Positions 1 to 9,433 of a stretch of 64,000 nt of DNA are shown here, in pieces (positions within the stretch are counted from its first letter, which is position 1; each line of letters begins with the position of its first letter). Position numbers and translations under genes: made by a program. The stretch lies in contig JBARBG010000098.1 in the NCBI GenBank assembly GCA_049792815.1, positions 19,818 through 83,817 on the forward strand, in the 5' to 3' direction. This DNA comes from DAIDKA01 sp049792815 (GTDB lineage: Bacteria > Pseudomonadota > Gammaproteobacteria > Steroidobacterales > Steroidobacteraceae). The notes under the pieces are model-generated. The model did no database searches. It was not told where the DNA came from and saw only the letters and a program-made list of their open reading frames with translations.

Positions 1-2
1 AG

Positions 3-299
3 CTTGCTTCGCTGACTATCACCGAGGCTTTGAAGGCCGTGCAATATGCGCAGGCGGTTCAGGCCCGGACCATCGAAATCGTTGGACACCGCGGCGGCAC
101 GCTACTGACCGATGGAACCCTTGCCCAGGAGATTCCCATCATCGCTCGACTACGTGCGCAGGAACTGGCGCGAACTCTCCGCAAACTGGGTCTGCCTGCC
201 ACCTCAATGCTCAGTGTGCGTTGGGACGATGAAGTGGAGCCGGCGGATGGCATCACGGATCCGGACCGGCGGCGTGCCGAGATCGTGGTGACGCCGTAG
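3..299 (+). CDS. OmpA-like C-terminal domain protein (5' end outside window)
   Basis: The reading frame is open from the left edge of the window and ends at a TAG at 297-299, so only the last 98 or so residues are seen. The segment has the shape of an OmpA/MotB peptidoglycan-associated domain: an IEIVGH strand, an RAQELARTLRKLGL helix, an EPADG segment and a terminal DPDRRRAEIVV strand where the family has NRRVEI. Proteins of this type bind peptidoglycan noncovalently from the outer membrane or periplasm. An internal TTG at 30 could start a short protein but would cut into the domain. The next gene starts 2 nt after the stop, which suggests translational coupling. The fold call rests on pattern only. 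Confidence 0.6.
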   Translation, partial: LASLTITEALKAVQYAQAVQARTIEIVGHRGGTLLTDGTLAQEIPIIARLRAQELARTLRKLGLPATSMLSVRWDDEVEPADGITDPDRRRAEIVVTP

Positions 300-301
300 C
301 A

Positions 302-1897
302 ATGGCGACCCTCATATCGCTCTTTCCGTGGCTGAATCGCCGCGCGGAGCTGCGGGCGCGGTGGGGACTGCCCGGTGAGGAAAATGGGTTCCGGGCGAGC
401 CGCTACTTTGACCACACCCGCAAGCTGTCGGACCCGAGCGTCGTGGCTGATGACAAGACCTGGTCGGATCTGGAGTTCCCGAAGTTCTTCACGACCATCG
501 ACACTACGATCACGCCAATTGGCCGGCAATTCCTGTTTCATCAGCTGCGGACGTACAATTTTGACAAGGAAGAGGTGGAGCGGCGTCATCGCGCCTACGA
601 ACTCCTTGGATCCGACCGCGAACTGCGCGAAGACATCCAACTGGCACTGAAGGCCCTCGAACTCGACTCAGTGGCATACATCGCGGATCTCCTATTGGGG
701 CCAGAGCCCGAGAGAATTCCGATGCAGCACCTGGTAGTGCCCGGCATGATTCTGGCCATAATCGCCATACCGGTCGCCATCGCTCATCTGGCGCCGGTCT
801 GGTTATGCGCCTTCCCGTTCCTCATCAACATGTTCATCTGCAGAAAGGTCAACCTGAAGCTGGGGTCGAGTGTCGGCGCGCTGCTTGATTGCGGAAGGAT
901 GCTGGCCGTCGCGAACCGCATCGCCGCCATACGAAGTCGCGAGGGGTTCCCTCATCTGAGCCGACTTGTCGCCGAAGTCCCCTTGCGCAAGGAGCTGCGT
1001 TCCCAACTCAGATCCCTTGCATGGCACGATAGCGTCCGAAACTCGCTGGTTATCGGCGGTTTGGCCGTGACCGCAGACCTGTTTTTCCTGTTGAAATTCG
1101 CGCTCTACGGACGGTCGATAGAACGGTTCCTGCGCACGCGCACGCTGTGGCTGTCGACTTTCGAGTTGATCGGCGCGCTCGATGCGTCCATTGCGATTGC
1201 CGCCTTTCTGCACCGCTACCCGCAGCACTGTCGTCCCAGTGTCGTCAGCGATCCGGAAATTACCATCGATAACGGGTATCACGCGCTGATTTCCCAACCG
1301 GTGAAGAACTCGATCAGCCTCGCGGGCAGTTCGGCGCTGGTGACCGGCTCCAACATGACGGGCAAGACGACTTTCATCAAGATGGTGGCGATGAACGTCA
1401 TCATGGGACACACGATCGGTGTCTGTCTGGCAGATCGTGCAACCCTTCCCCGCTCACCCGTGCGCGCGTTGATCCGTGGCGACCAATCGGTGGAATCCGG
1501 CAAGAGCCGCTATTTCGCCGAAGCTGAGGCTATTCGGGACTTCATACAGGAGGCGGCTTCGGGCGCATGTCGGATTTTCATCCTTGACGAGCCCTTCAGC
1601 GGCACCAATACGGTGGAGCGGGTTGCCGTCGCCAAGGCGGTACTGCGGGCGATTGGCCGCAGCGCGCAGGCGCTGGTGACCACTCATGATGTTGAGCTTC
1701 AGCATCTGCTGGGTGAGAACTTCCAACTCTTTTACTTCCAGGAAGACCCGGCCGTGGAGGGGTTTTTCGACCACAAGCTGCATGCGGGGGCCAGCACCCA
1801 GAGAAACGCCATTCGTGTACTGGAGCGGCTGGGGTATCCTGCGCCAATCATTGCGGAGGCACTGGCCACCGTGGCGGCTGTGGGCAAGGCTCCCTAG
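302..1897 (+). CDS. MutS-family ATPase with membrane segments
   Basis: 531 residues. The C-terminal third is a MutS domain V ATPase: Walker A GSNMTGKTT at about residues 349-357, Walker B IFILDEPF with D429/E430, a GTNTVERVAVA signature-like stretch, and a switch histidine in TTHDVEL. The family form is GPNMGGKST, so the loop is slightly divergent. There is no N-terminal mismatch-binding domain I or connector. Instead two hydrophobic stretches (about residues 140-180 and 248-268) look like membrane segments. This matches the shorter membrane-associated MutS relatives often labelled 'DNA mismatch repair protein MutS', whose role is unknown; it is not canonical MutS. No clear ribosome site precedes 302, which fits coupling to the OmpA-like gene. 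Confidence 0.8.
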   Translation: MATLISLFPWLNRRAELRARWGLPGEENGFRASRYFDHTRKLSDPSVVADDKTWSDLEFPKFFTTIDTTITPIGRQFLFHQLRTYNFDKEEVERRHRAYELLGSDRELREDIQLALKALELDSVAYIADLLLGPEPERIPMQHLVVPGMILAIIAIPVAIAHLAPVWLCAFPFLINMFICRKVNLKLGSSVGALLDCGRMLAVANRIAAIRSREGFPHLSRLVAEVPLRKELRSQLRSLAWHDSVRNSLVIGGLAVTADLFFLLKFALYGRSIERFLRTRTLWLSTFELIGALDASIAIAAFLHRYPQHCRPSVVSDPEITIDNGYHALISQPVKNSISLAGSSALVTGSNMTGKTTFIKMVAMNVIMGHTIGVCLADRATLPRSPVRALIRGDQSVESGKSRYFAEAEAIRDFIQEAASGACRIFILDEPFSGTNTVERVAVAKAVLRAIGRSAQALVTTHDVELQHLLGENFQLFYFQEDPAVEGFFDHKLHAGASTQRNAIRVLERLGYPAPIIAEALATVAAVGKAP

Positions 1898-1922
1898 CGC
1901 GATGCAGCAAGAGGGAATTCAC

Positions 1923-2591
1923 ATGACTCAATGGCTGAAGAACAACCGGTCGTTTCTCATCATCCTGCTGGTCTTTGGGTTGTTCCGAACCGCCCTGGCG
2001 GATTGGAATCCGATCCCATCAGAATCGATGCACCCGACGCTGCTGGACGGTGACGTGGTGCTGGTGAACCGGGTCGCCTACGACCTGAAAATACCGCTGA
2101 CCGATATTTCGATCGTGCGCCTGGGCGAGCCGCGCCGCGGGGATGTGGTGACATTCCATTCTCCGCAGGATGGTACCCGTCTCATCAAGCGGCTGGTCGG
2201 CCTGCCGGGCGATGTCGTCGAGCTGCGGGATGACCGGCTCTACATCAACGGCGTGGCAGCGCAGTACGGGGACCTGATGGCTTATCGTGAGCCCAGAGAC
2301 TATGCCGGCTCGACCCTGGCGGTGAAGTCTGCCGAAACCATCGATGGCAGCCGCCGCGAGATTCAGTTCCTGCCGGAGGTTCCGGCGCGGCGCAATTTCG
2401 GCCCGCTCGTCGTGCCTGCGGGCAGCTACTTCTTTCTGGGGGACAATCGCGACGACAGCGGTGATTCGCGCTATTTCGGCTTCGTGCCGCGCAGGCTGCT
2501 GATCGGCCGCGCCCATCACGTATTGGTCTCGGACAACTTCAAGGGCAACTGGATGCCGCGTTTCGAGCGCTTCGGTGAGCGGATCCTGTAG
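1923..2591 (+). CDS. lepB: Signal peptidase I (S26 family)
   Basis: 222 residues. Cleaves signal peptides from exported proteins at the periplasmic face of the inner membrane. A single N-terminal hydrophobic segment (residues 11-26) is followed by the serine box PSESMHPTLLDGD with nucleophile Ser35 and the lysine box RLIKRLVGLPGD with general base Lys89. The family's GDNRDDSGDSRYFG box follows near residue 175. I chose ATG 1923 because AGAGGG lies 7-8 nt upstream; an in-frame ATG at 1902 would add only MQQEGIH. The protein has one membrane segment where E. coli LepB has two, which is common outside enterics. It lies 25 nt after the MutS-like gene and may be a second, accessory signal peptidase. 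Confidence 0.9.
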   Translation: MTQWLKNNRSFLIILLVFGLFRTALADWNPIPSESMHPTLLDGDVVLVNRVAYDLKIPLTDISIVRLGEPRRGDVVTFHSPQDGTRLIKRLVGLPGDVVELRDDRLYINGVAAQYGDLMAYREPRDYAGSTLAVKSAETIDGSRREIQFLPEVPARRNFGPLVVPAGSYFFLGDNRDDSGDSRYFGFVPRRLLIGRAHHVLVSDNFKGNWMPRFERFGERIL

Positions 2592-2595
2592 CTGC

Positions 2596-2919
2596 ATGTA
2601 CGTGGTCATTTTCCGTGCCCGGGTCCGCGCTTTCGATGCCGAGTATTCCGCGACGGCGGCGCGCATGCGGGAACTTGCCCTGTCGCAGTTCGGGTGCCTG
2701 GACTTTCATGCGGTGACCGAGGGTGACCGGGAAGTCGCGTTGTCCTACTGGCCCGATGAAGCCTCCATCCGTGCCTGGCGCGCGCATCCGGAACACTTGC
2801 GGGCGCAGCAGGCGGGTCGCGAGCGCTGGTATGTGTCTTATACCGTGCAGGTCGCGTCGATCACGCGCGAGTACCGGAACGGCGAGCAGCCGACCGATGG
2901 TCTAGAAAGTCCAGTTTAG
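2596..2919 (+). CDS. Antibiotic biosynthesis monooxygenase (ABM) family protein
   Basis: 107 residues from ATG 2596, just after the lepB stop at 2591; a GTG at 2575 would overlap lepB. The sequence follows the ABM/dimeric alpha-beta barrel pattern: a first strand YVVIFRARV, a helix AARMRELALSQFGCLDF, and a YWPDEASIRAWRAHPEH segment typical of the family's third strand and helix. Members are small cytosolic dimers, some of them monooxygenases or haem-degrading enzymes; substrate cannot be inferred here. The 3' end overlaps the convergent outer-membrane gene by 18 nt. Likely cotranscribed with lepB. Confidence 0.75.
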   Translation: MYVVIFRARVRAFDAEYSATAARMRELALSQFGCLDFHAVTEGDREVALSYWPDEASIRAWRAHPEHLRAQQAGRERWYVSYTVQVASITREYRNGEQPTDGLESPV

Positions 2920-3588
2920 GCCAATCGACAGCAGATCGGGATTGTTCCATCCGCCGAAGGTTCTTTCGCCGCTGATGCGTTCGTACTGCGCGCGTATCGC
3001 AAGCTGCTCAAAATGGAATTGAACGCCGCCACCGTAGGCTGTGCCACTGGGGTGAGTGGTCTGTGAGGCCGATTCAAGCCCGAGCGGCGCGCCATTGAAG
3101 AAGACGCCGTTATAGATGCCCGAGTAGCTGTCGTGCTCCCGCATCTGCGCCCAGCCAAGTTTGACGAACGGCTCCATCCAGGGAATCGGCAGCGGCAGAT
3201 AGCCGACCGCGAACACCGCCGCCGCCTGGTCTCGGGTTTCGCCACCCAGGAATTGGTTCGCGTTGAAAGCGGGAAGCGCGCCCGTGCGCGTGTTGCCGAA
3301 GTCGATATATTCGGCCTCAGCGCCCAGAAACGGGATCGGGCGCAGGCCGATCACGGCATTCCAGCCCAGCGGCTGGCCGTCGATATGATGGAAGACAGAG
3401 CCGAACTGATCAAAGTCAGTCTGATTGATGGAGGATCTGCCCAATCCGGCACCAACGTAGACCCCGAGGGGATTATAGAGCCCGAGAAGGGCGCCATCGG
3501 CCATGGCATTCGCGGCTACCGCGCTGCCAATCAGCGCAAACCCCGTCATCAGGGCCACTGTTCGTAATGCCATGCTCTGAATCCTCAA
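2902..3588 (-). CDS. Outer-membrane beta-barrel protein
   Basis: 228 residues from ATG 3588 (an internal ATG at 3573 is possible). An N-terminal signal peptide ends near AVAANAMADG. The rest alternates short amphipathic strands (YVGAGLGRSS, GLRPIPFLGAEAEYIDFG, AVGYLPLPIPWMEPFVKLGW, QLAIRAQYERISG) and closes with GLNWTF, the C-terminal aromatic typical of BAM-assembled barrels. Size and layout fit an eight-stranded OmpA/OmpW-like barrel. Physiological role unknown. It is transcribed towards lepB and overlaps the end of the ABM gene, so the two genes converge without an obvious terminator. Confidence 0.75.
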   Translation of the reverse strand: MRIQSMALRTVALMTGFALIGSAVAANAMADGALLGLYNPLGVYVGAGLGRSSINQTDFDQFGSVFHHIDGQPLGWNAVIGLRPIPFLGAEAEYIDFGNTRTGALPAFNANQFLGGETRDQAAAVFAVGYLPLPIPWMEPFVKLGWAQMREHDSYSGIYNGVFFNGAPLGLESASQTTHPSGTAYGGGVQFHFEQLAIRAQYERISGERTFGGWNNPDLLSIGLNWTF

Positions 3589-3728
3589 TGATGCCGGTGT
3601 AGTCTTGGGACCCGTTTGCGGCGGGGAAGTTCAGCTCACAACGCGCCAGGGCATCCTGCGGCTGACACGCGTGCTTACAAATCGGCCGGCTTGACGGTAA
3701 GTTACTCAATATAACGAAGGAGTTGATC

Positions 3729-4391
3729 ATGTCCGAGATCGTCGTTCATACCGTTCCCGGCAGCCCCTTTTCGCGTGCTGTGATGGCCACGCTGCAGGAA
3801 AAGCAGGTCCCCTGGCGCCTCGCGCCGCTCACACCCCAGCTGCTGCGCGGGCCGGCACATCTGGCGCGAAATCCCTTTGGGCGCATGCCGGCGGTCGAGC
3901 ACGGTGATTTCACTCTGTACGAAACCCAGGCCATCGTCCGCTACATCGACAGGGTCTGGCCCCAACCCGCTTTGACACCGAGGGATCCGCGGGCTGCGGC
4001 GCAGATGGACCAGGCCATGAATGTCAACGACTGGTATCTGTTCCAGGGCTGCGGAAATGTCATCGGTTTCCAGCGCGTGGTCGCGCCGATGCTGATGGGT
4101 CTGAAACCCGACGAAGCGGTCATCGCGGCGGCCATGCCGCATGCACGGAAGGTTTTTGCGGAGCTCGCGCGCCTCCTGGGCGGCAAGCCTTACTTCGCCG
4201 GCGAGCAGGTAACGCTGGCGGAGATGATGCTGGTCCCGCAGTTCGATTTCATGAGTCAGACTCCCGAATGGTCCGAGCTGACCGGCACGCTGCCAAACCT
4301 CGTCGCCTGGTTCAAACGCGCCAGTGCCCGGCCGAGTTTCAAAACCACCACCTGGGAAGCCGTGGCGGCGTTGGCTGCGGCATCAGCATGA
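3729..4391 (+). CDS. Glutathione S-transferase family protein
   Basis: 220 residues. N-terminal thioredoxin-like domain with VHTVPGSPFSRAV, the cis-proline segment GRMPAVEHGDFTLYETQAI with its conserved E-T/S glutathione-contacting turn, then an all-helical C-terminal domain including the N-capping pattern VTLAEMMLVPQF. Cytosolic GSTs conjugate or reduce small electrophiles; the specific substrate is not evident. ATG 3729 is supported by AAGGAG six nt upstream; a TTG at 3723 is also in frame. Preceded by about 140 nt of noncoding sequence shared with the divergent barrel gene. Confidence 0.88.
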   Translation: MSEIVVHTVPGSPFSRAVMATLQEKQVPWRLAPLTPQLLRGPAHLARNPFGRMPAVEHGDFTLYETQAIVRYIDRVWPQPALTPRDPRAAAQMDQAMNVNDWYLFQGCGNVIGFQRVVAPMLMGLKPDEAVIAAAMPHARKVFAELARLLGGKPYFAGEQVTLAEMMLVPQFDFMSQTPEWSELTGTLPNLVAWFKRASARPSFKTTTWEAVAALAAASA

Positions 4392-4434
4392 GGATTGCGT
4401 CACTCGGACGCCATCGCCGCTGAGCCGCCGAAAG

Positions 4435-6147
4435 ATGCCGAACAGATTTGCACAGCTGCCCGCTTTTGCGGCATCCACGTTGTGCCTGATCGGCACAGCC
4501 GTCGCGCAGCAAGTGCCCAATGCCGGCACCATTCTGCGGCAACTCGAGCCCGAGACAGTGACTGCACCACTGCCCAAGGCAGGACCCGCAGCGAAGCAAG
4601 CTCCCCCGCCCGCGCCGTCGGGTCCGCCAATACACGTGAGCGCCTTTCACATCGAGGGCAATCACCTCATCACCACGGCGCGGCTCCAGTCGCTGCTGGC
4701 CAGGTTCGTGAATCGCGATCTTGCACCCGCGGACCTGCAACAGGCGACCGATTCAATCGCCCGTCTGTATAACCAGGAAGGCTGGCTGGCCCGGGTGCTG
4801 GTGCCCCCGCAGACGGTCGAAAACGGCAATCTCCTGATCCAGGTCGTGGAAGGCCGGCTTGGCAACATCGTGTTTCCCGAAGGGACGAATCTGCAGGCGC
4901 TGCATGTGACGCCAGAACGCATCGTCGATCGGGTGGTCTCAAGGTTGACGCCGGGGCAACCTCTGGCGCAGGACGACCTGACACGCGGTGTGCTGCTGGC
5001 CGGGGACCTGCCCGGAGTGGGTGTCACGGCGCAGGAGGTCAGCGGTCAGGACAATGGTCTGACCGACGTGGTGCTGTCGGTGACCAACCAGGATCTGGTG
5101 AACGGACAGTTCTCCGTCGACAATTACGGTCAGGCCAGTATCGGCTCAGAACGCGCCACGGGCTGGCTGGATTTCAACAGTGTCTTCGGTTTTGGCGAGG
5201 AATTCGGCGTCTTGGGCGTAGTCACGCCGGACCTGCAATTCGGCCGGCTCAGCGCACGGCTGCCGCTGAACGATGACGGCCTGACGCTGGGTCTGAATGC
5301 CGCCGGGCTCAATTATGAAGTGCATGCGCCAGGCTGGACAGCGATCTGGCCGCACGGCAGCTCGCAAAGCTTCGGCTCGGATCTCGAATACCAGCTGGTG
5401 CGCACCACGGACCACAACCTGTCAGTGGGCCTGACACTGCTGCGCAAGAACTTCAAGAACGACAACATCGCCGGACGCGTCAGTGACTACCATGTCTACG
5501 ATGCGCTGTTGTACGCCAACGGCAACTTGTACGACCCGCTGGGCGGGGGCGCGATCAACACAGCCTCGGTCAGTCTTGGACGCGGCTGGGTGAGCATGGC
5601 CGGTTCGCCGGGAGAGGCCGATGATCGCTTCGGCCCTGATACTCAGGGCGAATTCGGGATGCTGCGCTATCGGCTCGACCGCACGCAGCAGCTGTGGGGC
5701 GCTTTTTCCGCCTATGTAGCCGTCAGCGGCCAGCTCAGCTACCAGAATCTCGACCCCTCGGAGCAGTTCTACCTCAGCGGACCGTTCGGGGTGCGGGCCT
5801 ACGCGGTGTCCAGCAATGGGGGGGCTTCAGGTCAATTGCTGACCACCGAGTTGCGCTGGGCGGTACTGAAGTCGCCCCGCTGCAACTGCGGCGTGAAGCT
5901 GCTGTACGACGCTGGGCATGTGCGCCTGTACGCCAATAATGCTTTCCCGCTGGCGCCACAGCCCAACTCCTATTTTCTGCAGGGCATAGGAGTCGGTGCC
6001 TACGGTACCGGGCCCGGGAAACTTGATTTCTCGCTGACAGCGGTTCGCAAAGTGGGCGGCGACGCCGAGGCTGAGACCCCGTACACCGGGCTGACGGGCG
6101 CCCGGCAGGAGACCCGGGTCTGGGCGAGCCTGGGATGGCAATTCTGA
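4435..6147 (+). CDS. ShlB/FhaC/HecB-type TpsB transporter
   Basis: 570 residues from ATG 4435, chosen because it opens a clear signal peptide (PAFAASTLCLIGTAVAQQ); upstream starts would overlap the GST gene. A proline-rich linker leads to POTRA repeats at about residues 60-210 (IHVSAFHIEGNHLITT, then VEGRLGNIVFPEG), followed by the ShlB-type barrel ending RVWASLGWQF. TpsB proteins export a large partner (TpsA, haemagglutinin or haemolysin) across the outer membrane. No TpsA-like gene lies within several kb either side, so this is an orphan or works with a distant partner. An Omp85/TamA-like role is less likely because of the short POTRA region. Confidence 0.85.
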   Translation: MPNRFAQLPAFAASTLCLIGTAVAQQVPNAGTILRQLEPETVTAPLPKAGPAAKQAPPPAPSGPPIHVSAFHIEGNHLITTARLQSLLARFVNRDLAPADLQQATDSIARLYNQEGWLARVLVPPQTVENGNLLIQVVEGRLGNIVFPEGTNLQALHVTPERIVDRVVSRLTPGQPLAQDDLTRGVLLAGDLPGVGVTAQEVSGQDNGLTDVVLSVTNQDLVNGQFSVDNYGQASIGSERATGWLDFNSVFGFGEEFGVLGVVTPDLQFGRLSARLPLNDDGLTLGLNAAGLNYEVHAPGWTAIWPHGSSQSFGSDLEYQLVRTTDHNLSVGLTLLRKNFKNDNIAGRVSDYHVYDALLYANGNLYDPLGGGAINTASVSLGRGWVSMAGSPGEADDRFGPDTQGEFGMLRYRLDRTQQLWGAFSAYVAVSGQLSYQNLDPSEQFYLSGPFGVRAYAVSSNGGASGQLLTTELRWAVLKSPRCNCGVKLLYDAGHVRLYANNAFPLAPQPNSYFLQGIGVGAYGTGPGKLDFSLTAVRKVGGDAEAETPYTGLTGARQETRVWASLGWQF

Positions 6148-6265
6148 TAGAATGGCGGCAACTGACCGGACCCCCGTTCCTGGTCACGAACATTTTAAAT
6201 ATCAATGACTTATCTCGGCAGCGACTGAGCCGCCGCGCCAGTCATTTTGCCACGATTACAGGCCC

Positions 6266-7870
6266 ATGCTCTCCACGTCCAATCTCAGCATCCAGTTCGG
6301 CGCCAAGCCGCTTTTCGAACAGGTCACGGTCAAGTTCTCCGATGGCAATCGCTATGGGTTGATCGGCGCTAATGGCAGTGGCAAGTCCACGCTGGTGAAG
6401 GTTCTGGGGGGCGAGCTCGAACAAAGCACCGGCGAAGTCATGCTCCAGGTCGGGCTGCGCATGGGCAAGCTCAACCAGAACCAGTTCGCCTACGAGGACG
6501 AACGGGTGCTCGACGTGGTCATCCAAGGACATGCCGAGATGTGGCGGGCGATGCGCGAGCGCGACGCCATCTACGCCAACCCCGAGGCGACCGACGATGA
6601 CTACATGCGCGCAGCCGAGCTCGAAGGCCGGTTCGCTGAGTACGGTGGCTATGACGCCGAGGCGCGCGCGGGCAGCATCCTCACCGACGCCGGGATTCCG
6701 GAAGGCCTGCACAACGGACCCATGCGCGAGGTCGCGCCCGGTCTGAAGCTGCGGGTGCTGCTGGCCCAGGCACTGTTTTCGCGGCCCGATGTGCTGCTGC
6801 TGGATGAACCGACGAACAACCTGGATATCAACTCCATCCGCTGGCTGGAAAAGATCATCAACGACTACAACGCCACGATGATCATCATCAGCCACGATCG
6901 TCACTTCCTGAACCAGGTGTGCACGCATATTGCGGACCTGGATTACCAGAAGCTCACGATCTATCCGGGCAACTACGATGACTTCATGCTGGCCTCGGTG
7001 CAGGCCCGTGCGCGGGTCGAGGCTTCAAATGCCAAGGCCAAGGACCGCATATCGGACCTGCAGGAGTTCGTGCGGCGCTTCTCCGCCAACGCCTCAAAGT
7101 CCCGGCAGGCCACCTCGCGCAAGCGCCAGCTGGAAAAGATCAAGCTCGAGGACATCAAGCCATCCTCGCGCCAGAATCCCTATATCCGCTTCGAGCAGGC
7201 GAAGAAGCTGTATCGCTCGGCATTCACCGTGGAGAAACTGAAGTTCGCCTATCCGGGCACAGACGTGCAGGTATTGAGCAATGTGAACATCACGGTCGAG
7301 GCCGGCGAACGTATCGCCATCATCGGCGCCAATGGTATCGGCAAGACCACGCTGATGCGTTGCCTGGCCGGGGATCTTAAGCCCACCGGCGGCACGATCA
7401 GCTTCGTCGAGAATGCCGAAGTTGGCTACATGCCCCAGGACCCCCAGGCCGAATTCGAGGAGAAGATCGACCTGTTCACCTGGATGTCGAATTTCACCGG
7501 CAAGGCCGATGACGAGCAGATCACCCGCGCCACGCTGGGTCGCCTGCTGTTCTCGGGGGATGAAACCAAGAAGTCGGTGAAGGTGCTCTCAGGAGGCGAG
7601 AAGGGCCGCATGATCTACGGCAAGCTCATGCTCACCCGGCCCAACATCATGCTGATGGATGAGCCCACCAATCACATGGACATGGAAACCATCGAATCCC
7701 TGCAGATCGGGCTGGAGAAGTATCCCGGTACCCTGCTGTTCGTGTCCCATGACCGTGAGTTCGTAGGCAGTCTCGCGACGCGCATCATCGAGATGCGCGA
7801 AGGCGGCCAGATCGCCGACTTCCACGGCACCTACGATGAGTATCTGAAGTCACAGGGCATCGAGGTGTGA
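6266..7870 (+). CDS. ybiT: ABC-F ATPase YbiT
   Basis: 534 residues, closely following remembered E. coli YbiT from end to end ([65 protein letters not shown]). Two ATPase domains: Walker [10 protein letters not shown] near residue 37 and GANGIGKTT near 351; Walker [12 protein letters not shown] and [11 protein letters not shown]; the second signature LSGGEKGR is canonical while the first is the YbiT-type APGLKLR variant. No transmembrane domain. ABC-F proteins act on ribosomes in translation. Transcribed alone after a 118-nt gap; the following GST gene starts 31 nt downstream and may be cotranscribed. Confidence 0.93.
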   Translation: MLSTSNLSIQFGAKPLFEQVTVKFSDGNRYGLIGANGSGKSTLVKVLGGELEQSTGEVMLQVGLRMGKLNQNQFAYEDERVLDVVIQGHAEMWRAMRERDAIYANPEATDDDYMRAAELEGRFAEYGGYDAEARAGSILTDAGIPEGLHNGPMREVAPGLKLRVLLAQALFSRPDVLLLDEPTNNLDINSIRWLEKIINDYNATMIIISHDRHFLNQVCTHIADLDYQKLTIYPGNYDDFMLASVQARARVEASNAKAKDRISDLQEFVRRFSANASKSRQATSRKRQLEKIKLEDIKPSSRQNPYIRFEQAKKLYRSAFTVEKLKFAYPGTDVQVLSNVNITVEAGERIAIIGANGIGKTTLMRCLAGDLKPTGGTISFVENAEVGYMPQDPQAEFEEKIDLFTWMSNFTGKADDEQITRATLGRLLFSGDETKKSVKVLSGGEKGRMIYGKLMLTRPNIMLMDEPTNHMDMETIESLQIGLEKYPGTLLFVSHDREFVGSLATRIIEMREGGQIADFHGTYDEYLKSQGIEV

Positions 7871-7901
7871 GGCAGGCTTAGGCGCGAGCAGGAGTCAACG
7901 T

Positions 7902-8627
7902 ATGGTTTACGAGCTCTATTACTGGCCTGCGATTCAAGGCCGGGGTGAATTTGTCAGGCTTGCCCTGGAAGAGGCGGACGCCCGCTATGTCGACGTGGCC
8001 CGCAGGGCCGGTTCCGGCGCCGGCGAGGCGCGCATCATGCGGCTCCTGACGGGGCGTGGCATCAGCCGGCCGCCGTTCGCACCACCGTTCCTCAGGGCAG
8101 GCCCGCTGTTGATCGGGCAGACTGCGAATATTCTGATGTATCTGGGTGAGCGACACGGCCTCGTTCCCAAGGACAAGGCGGCGCGCCTATGGATCAATGG
8201 GCTACAGCTCACCATGGCCGACTTCCTCGCCGAGATCCACGACACCCATCATCCCGTCGCATCCAGCCTCTACTACGAAGACCAGAAACAGGAGGCGCGC
8301 CGCTGCAGCGCCGAATTCCTGAAGCACCGCGTGCCCAAATTCCTGGGGTACTTCGAGAATGTCCTGTCGCGAAACGCACGCGGGCGTTACCTGATGGGGG
8401 TGAGAGTGACCTACGCTGATCTGTCCCTGTTTCAGGTCATCGCCGGGTTGAGTTATGCCTTTCCGCGTGCCATGGCGCAGGCAGCGCGTCGCCACCGCCG
8501 TCTGTTCGCCTTGCATGCGGCGGTCCAGGAGCGCCCACGAATCGCCGCGTACCTGGCGTCACCGCGGCGCATCCCATTCAATGACCATGGCATCTTCAGA
8601 CACTACCCGGAGCTGGATCGCAGCTGA
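7902..8627 (+). CDS. Glutathione S-transferase-like protein
   Basis: 241 residues. The start YELYYWPAIQGRGEFVRLAL resembles the sigma/pi-type GST opening (Y-x-x-GRGE), with the catalytic-type Tyr near residue 6. Residues 30-75 are less conserved than usual but keep the cis-proline region LLIGQTANILMYLG in weakened form. The C-terminal helical domain includes VRVTYADLSLFQVIAGL, the family's N-capping box. AGGAG seven nt before ATG 7902 supports the start. The function is probably glutathione-dependent detoxification or binding. It converges with the SDR gene 3 nt beyond its stop. Confidence 0.8.
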   Translation: MVYELYYWPAIQGRGEFVRLALEEADARYVDVARRAGSGAGEARIMRLLTGRGISRPPFAPPFLRAGPLLIGQTANILMYLGERHGLVPKDKAARLWINGLQLTMADFLAEIHDTHHPVASSLYYEDQKQEARRCSAEFLKHRVPKFLGYFENVLSRNARGRYLMGVRVTYADLSLFQVIAGLSYAFPRAMAQAARRHRRLFALHAAVQERPRIAAYLASPRRIPFNDHGIFRHYPELDRS

Positions 8628-8630
8628 ACA

Positions 8631-9386
8631 TCAGGCGATCGCATTGTTATCAATGGGCAGCAACTGTCCTGAGATCGCTCGGCCCGCATCGGATGCCAGG
8701 AATACCGCCAGTGCGGCCACGTCCGTGGCTTCGACGAAGGTCTTGATCGACTGCATGGCGAGGCCCGCCATCCGTTCCTCCTCGATGCTGCGCCCGCTGA
8801 GTCTGGCGCGCCCCTCGAGCACCCGCTCCATTCTTGGACCCGCCACGGCGCCGGGCAGGATGGCATTGGCGCGAATTCCATAGGCGCCAAGTTCCAGCGC
8901 CAGAGTCTTGGTGAAGCCGATCAGGCCCCACTTGCTGGTCGAATAGGCACTGCGGTTGGCATAGCCGAAGCGTCCGGCTGCCGAGGACATGACAATGATC
9001 GAAGCCGCCTTGGATTTCTTGAGATGGGGAATCGCCAGGCGCGTGACGTTGAACGTGCAGCTCAGGTTGACCCGCATCACGGCTTCCCAGGCCTCTGGAT
9101 CAAGGTCCGCCACCGGACTGGTCGGTCCGCCGATTCCGGCATTGTTGACCAGCACATCAAGGCCGCCGAGCCTGGCGATGGCCTCGGGCACCATGCGCTC
9201 GATCTCACTGCGTCTTGACAGGTCGCAGGCGCAGCAGTGGATGTCCGGCGATTCCCCGGCGAGGCTTGCCAGTGCTGCTTCGTCGATGTCGGCGACGAAG
9301 ACCTTTGCTCCGGTGGCGGCGAAGGCGCGCGCGATGGCCAAGCCGATACCCGCGGCCCCGGCGGTCACCAGTACTTTTTGACTCAT
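8631..9386 (-). CDS. SDR family oxidoreductase
   Basis: 251 residues, the usual classical short-chain dehydrogenase length. Cofactor loop TAGAAGIG at residues 8-15 (family TGxxxGIG), NNAG at about 86-89, a catalytic serine in VMSSAAGR, and YSTSK with catalytic Tyr and Lys. An acidic residue after the second strand (VADIDEAAL) favours NAD(H) over NADP(H). The end IDNNAIA replaces the usual VDGG motif. The substrate is unknown; hydroxysteroid, sugar and 3-hydroxyacyl substrates are all possible. Divergent from the HAD gene with 47 nt between starts. Confidence 0.88.
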   Translation of the reverse strand: MSQKVLVTAGAAGIGLAIARAFAATGAKVFVADIDEAALASLAGESPDIHCCACDLSRRSEIERMVPEAIARLGGLDVLVNNAGIGGPTSPVADLDPEAWEAVMRVNLSCTFNVTRLAIPHLKKSKAASIIVMSSAAGRFGYANRSAYSTSKWGLIGFTKTLALELGAYGIRANAILPGAVAGPRMERVLEGRARLSGRSIEEERMAGLAMQSIKTFVEATDVAALAVFLASDAGRAISGQLLPIDNNAIA

Positions 9387-9433
9387 CAGTGAATGATGCA
9401 GGCTTTGACCCGCCGAGTCGAATACTGCACCGT

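Noticed and set aside
59..640. Leftward open frame overlapping the OmpA-like and MutS-like genes
   Set aside because: No domain pattern, Arg/Ser-rich composition, and it spans the junction of two well-supported rightward genes.
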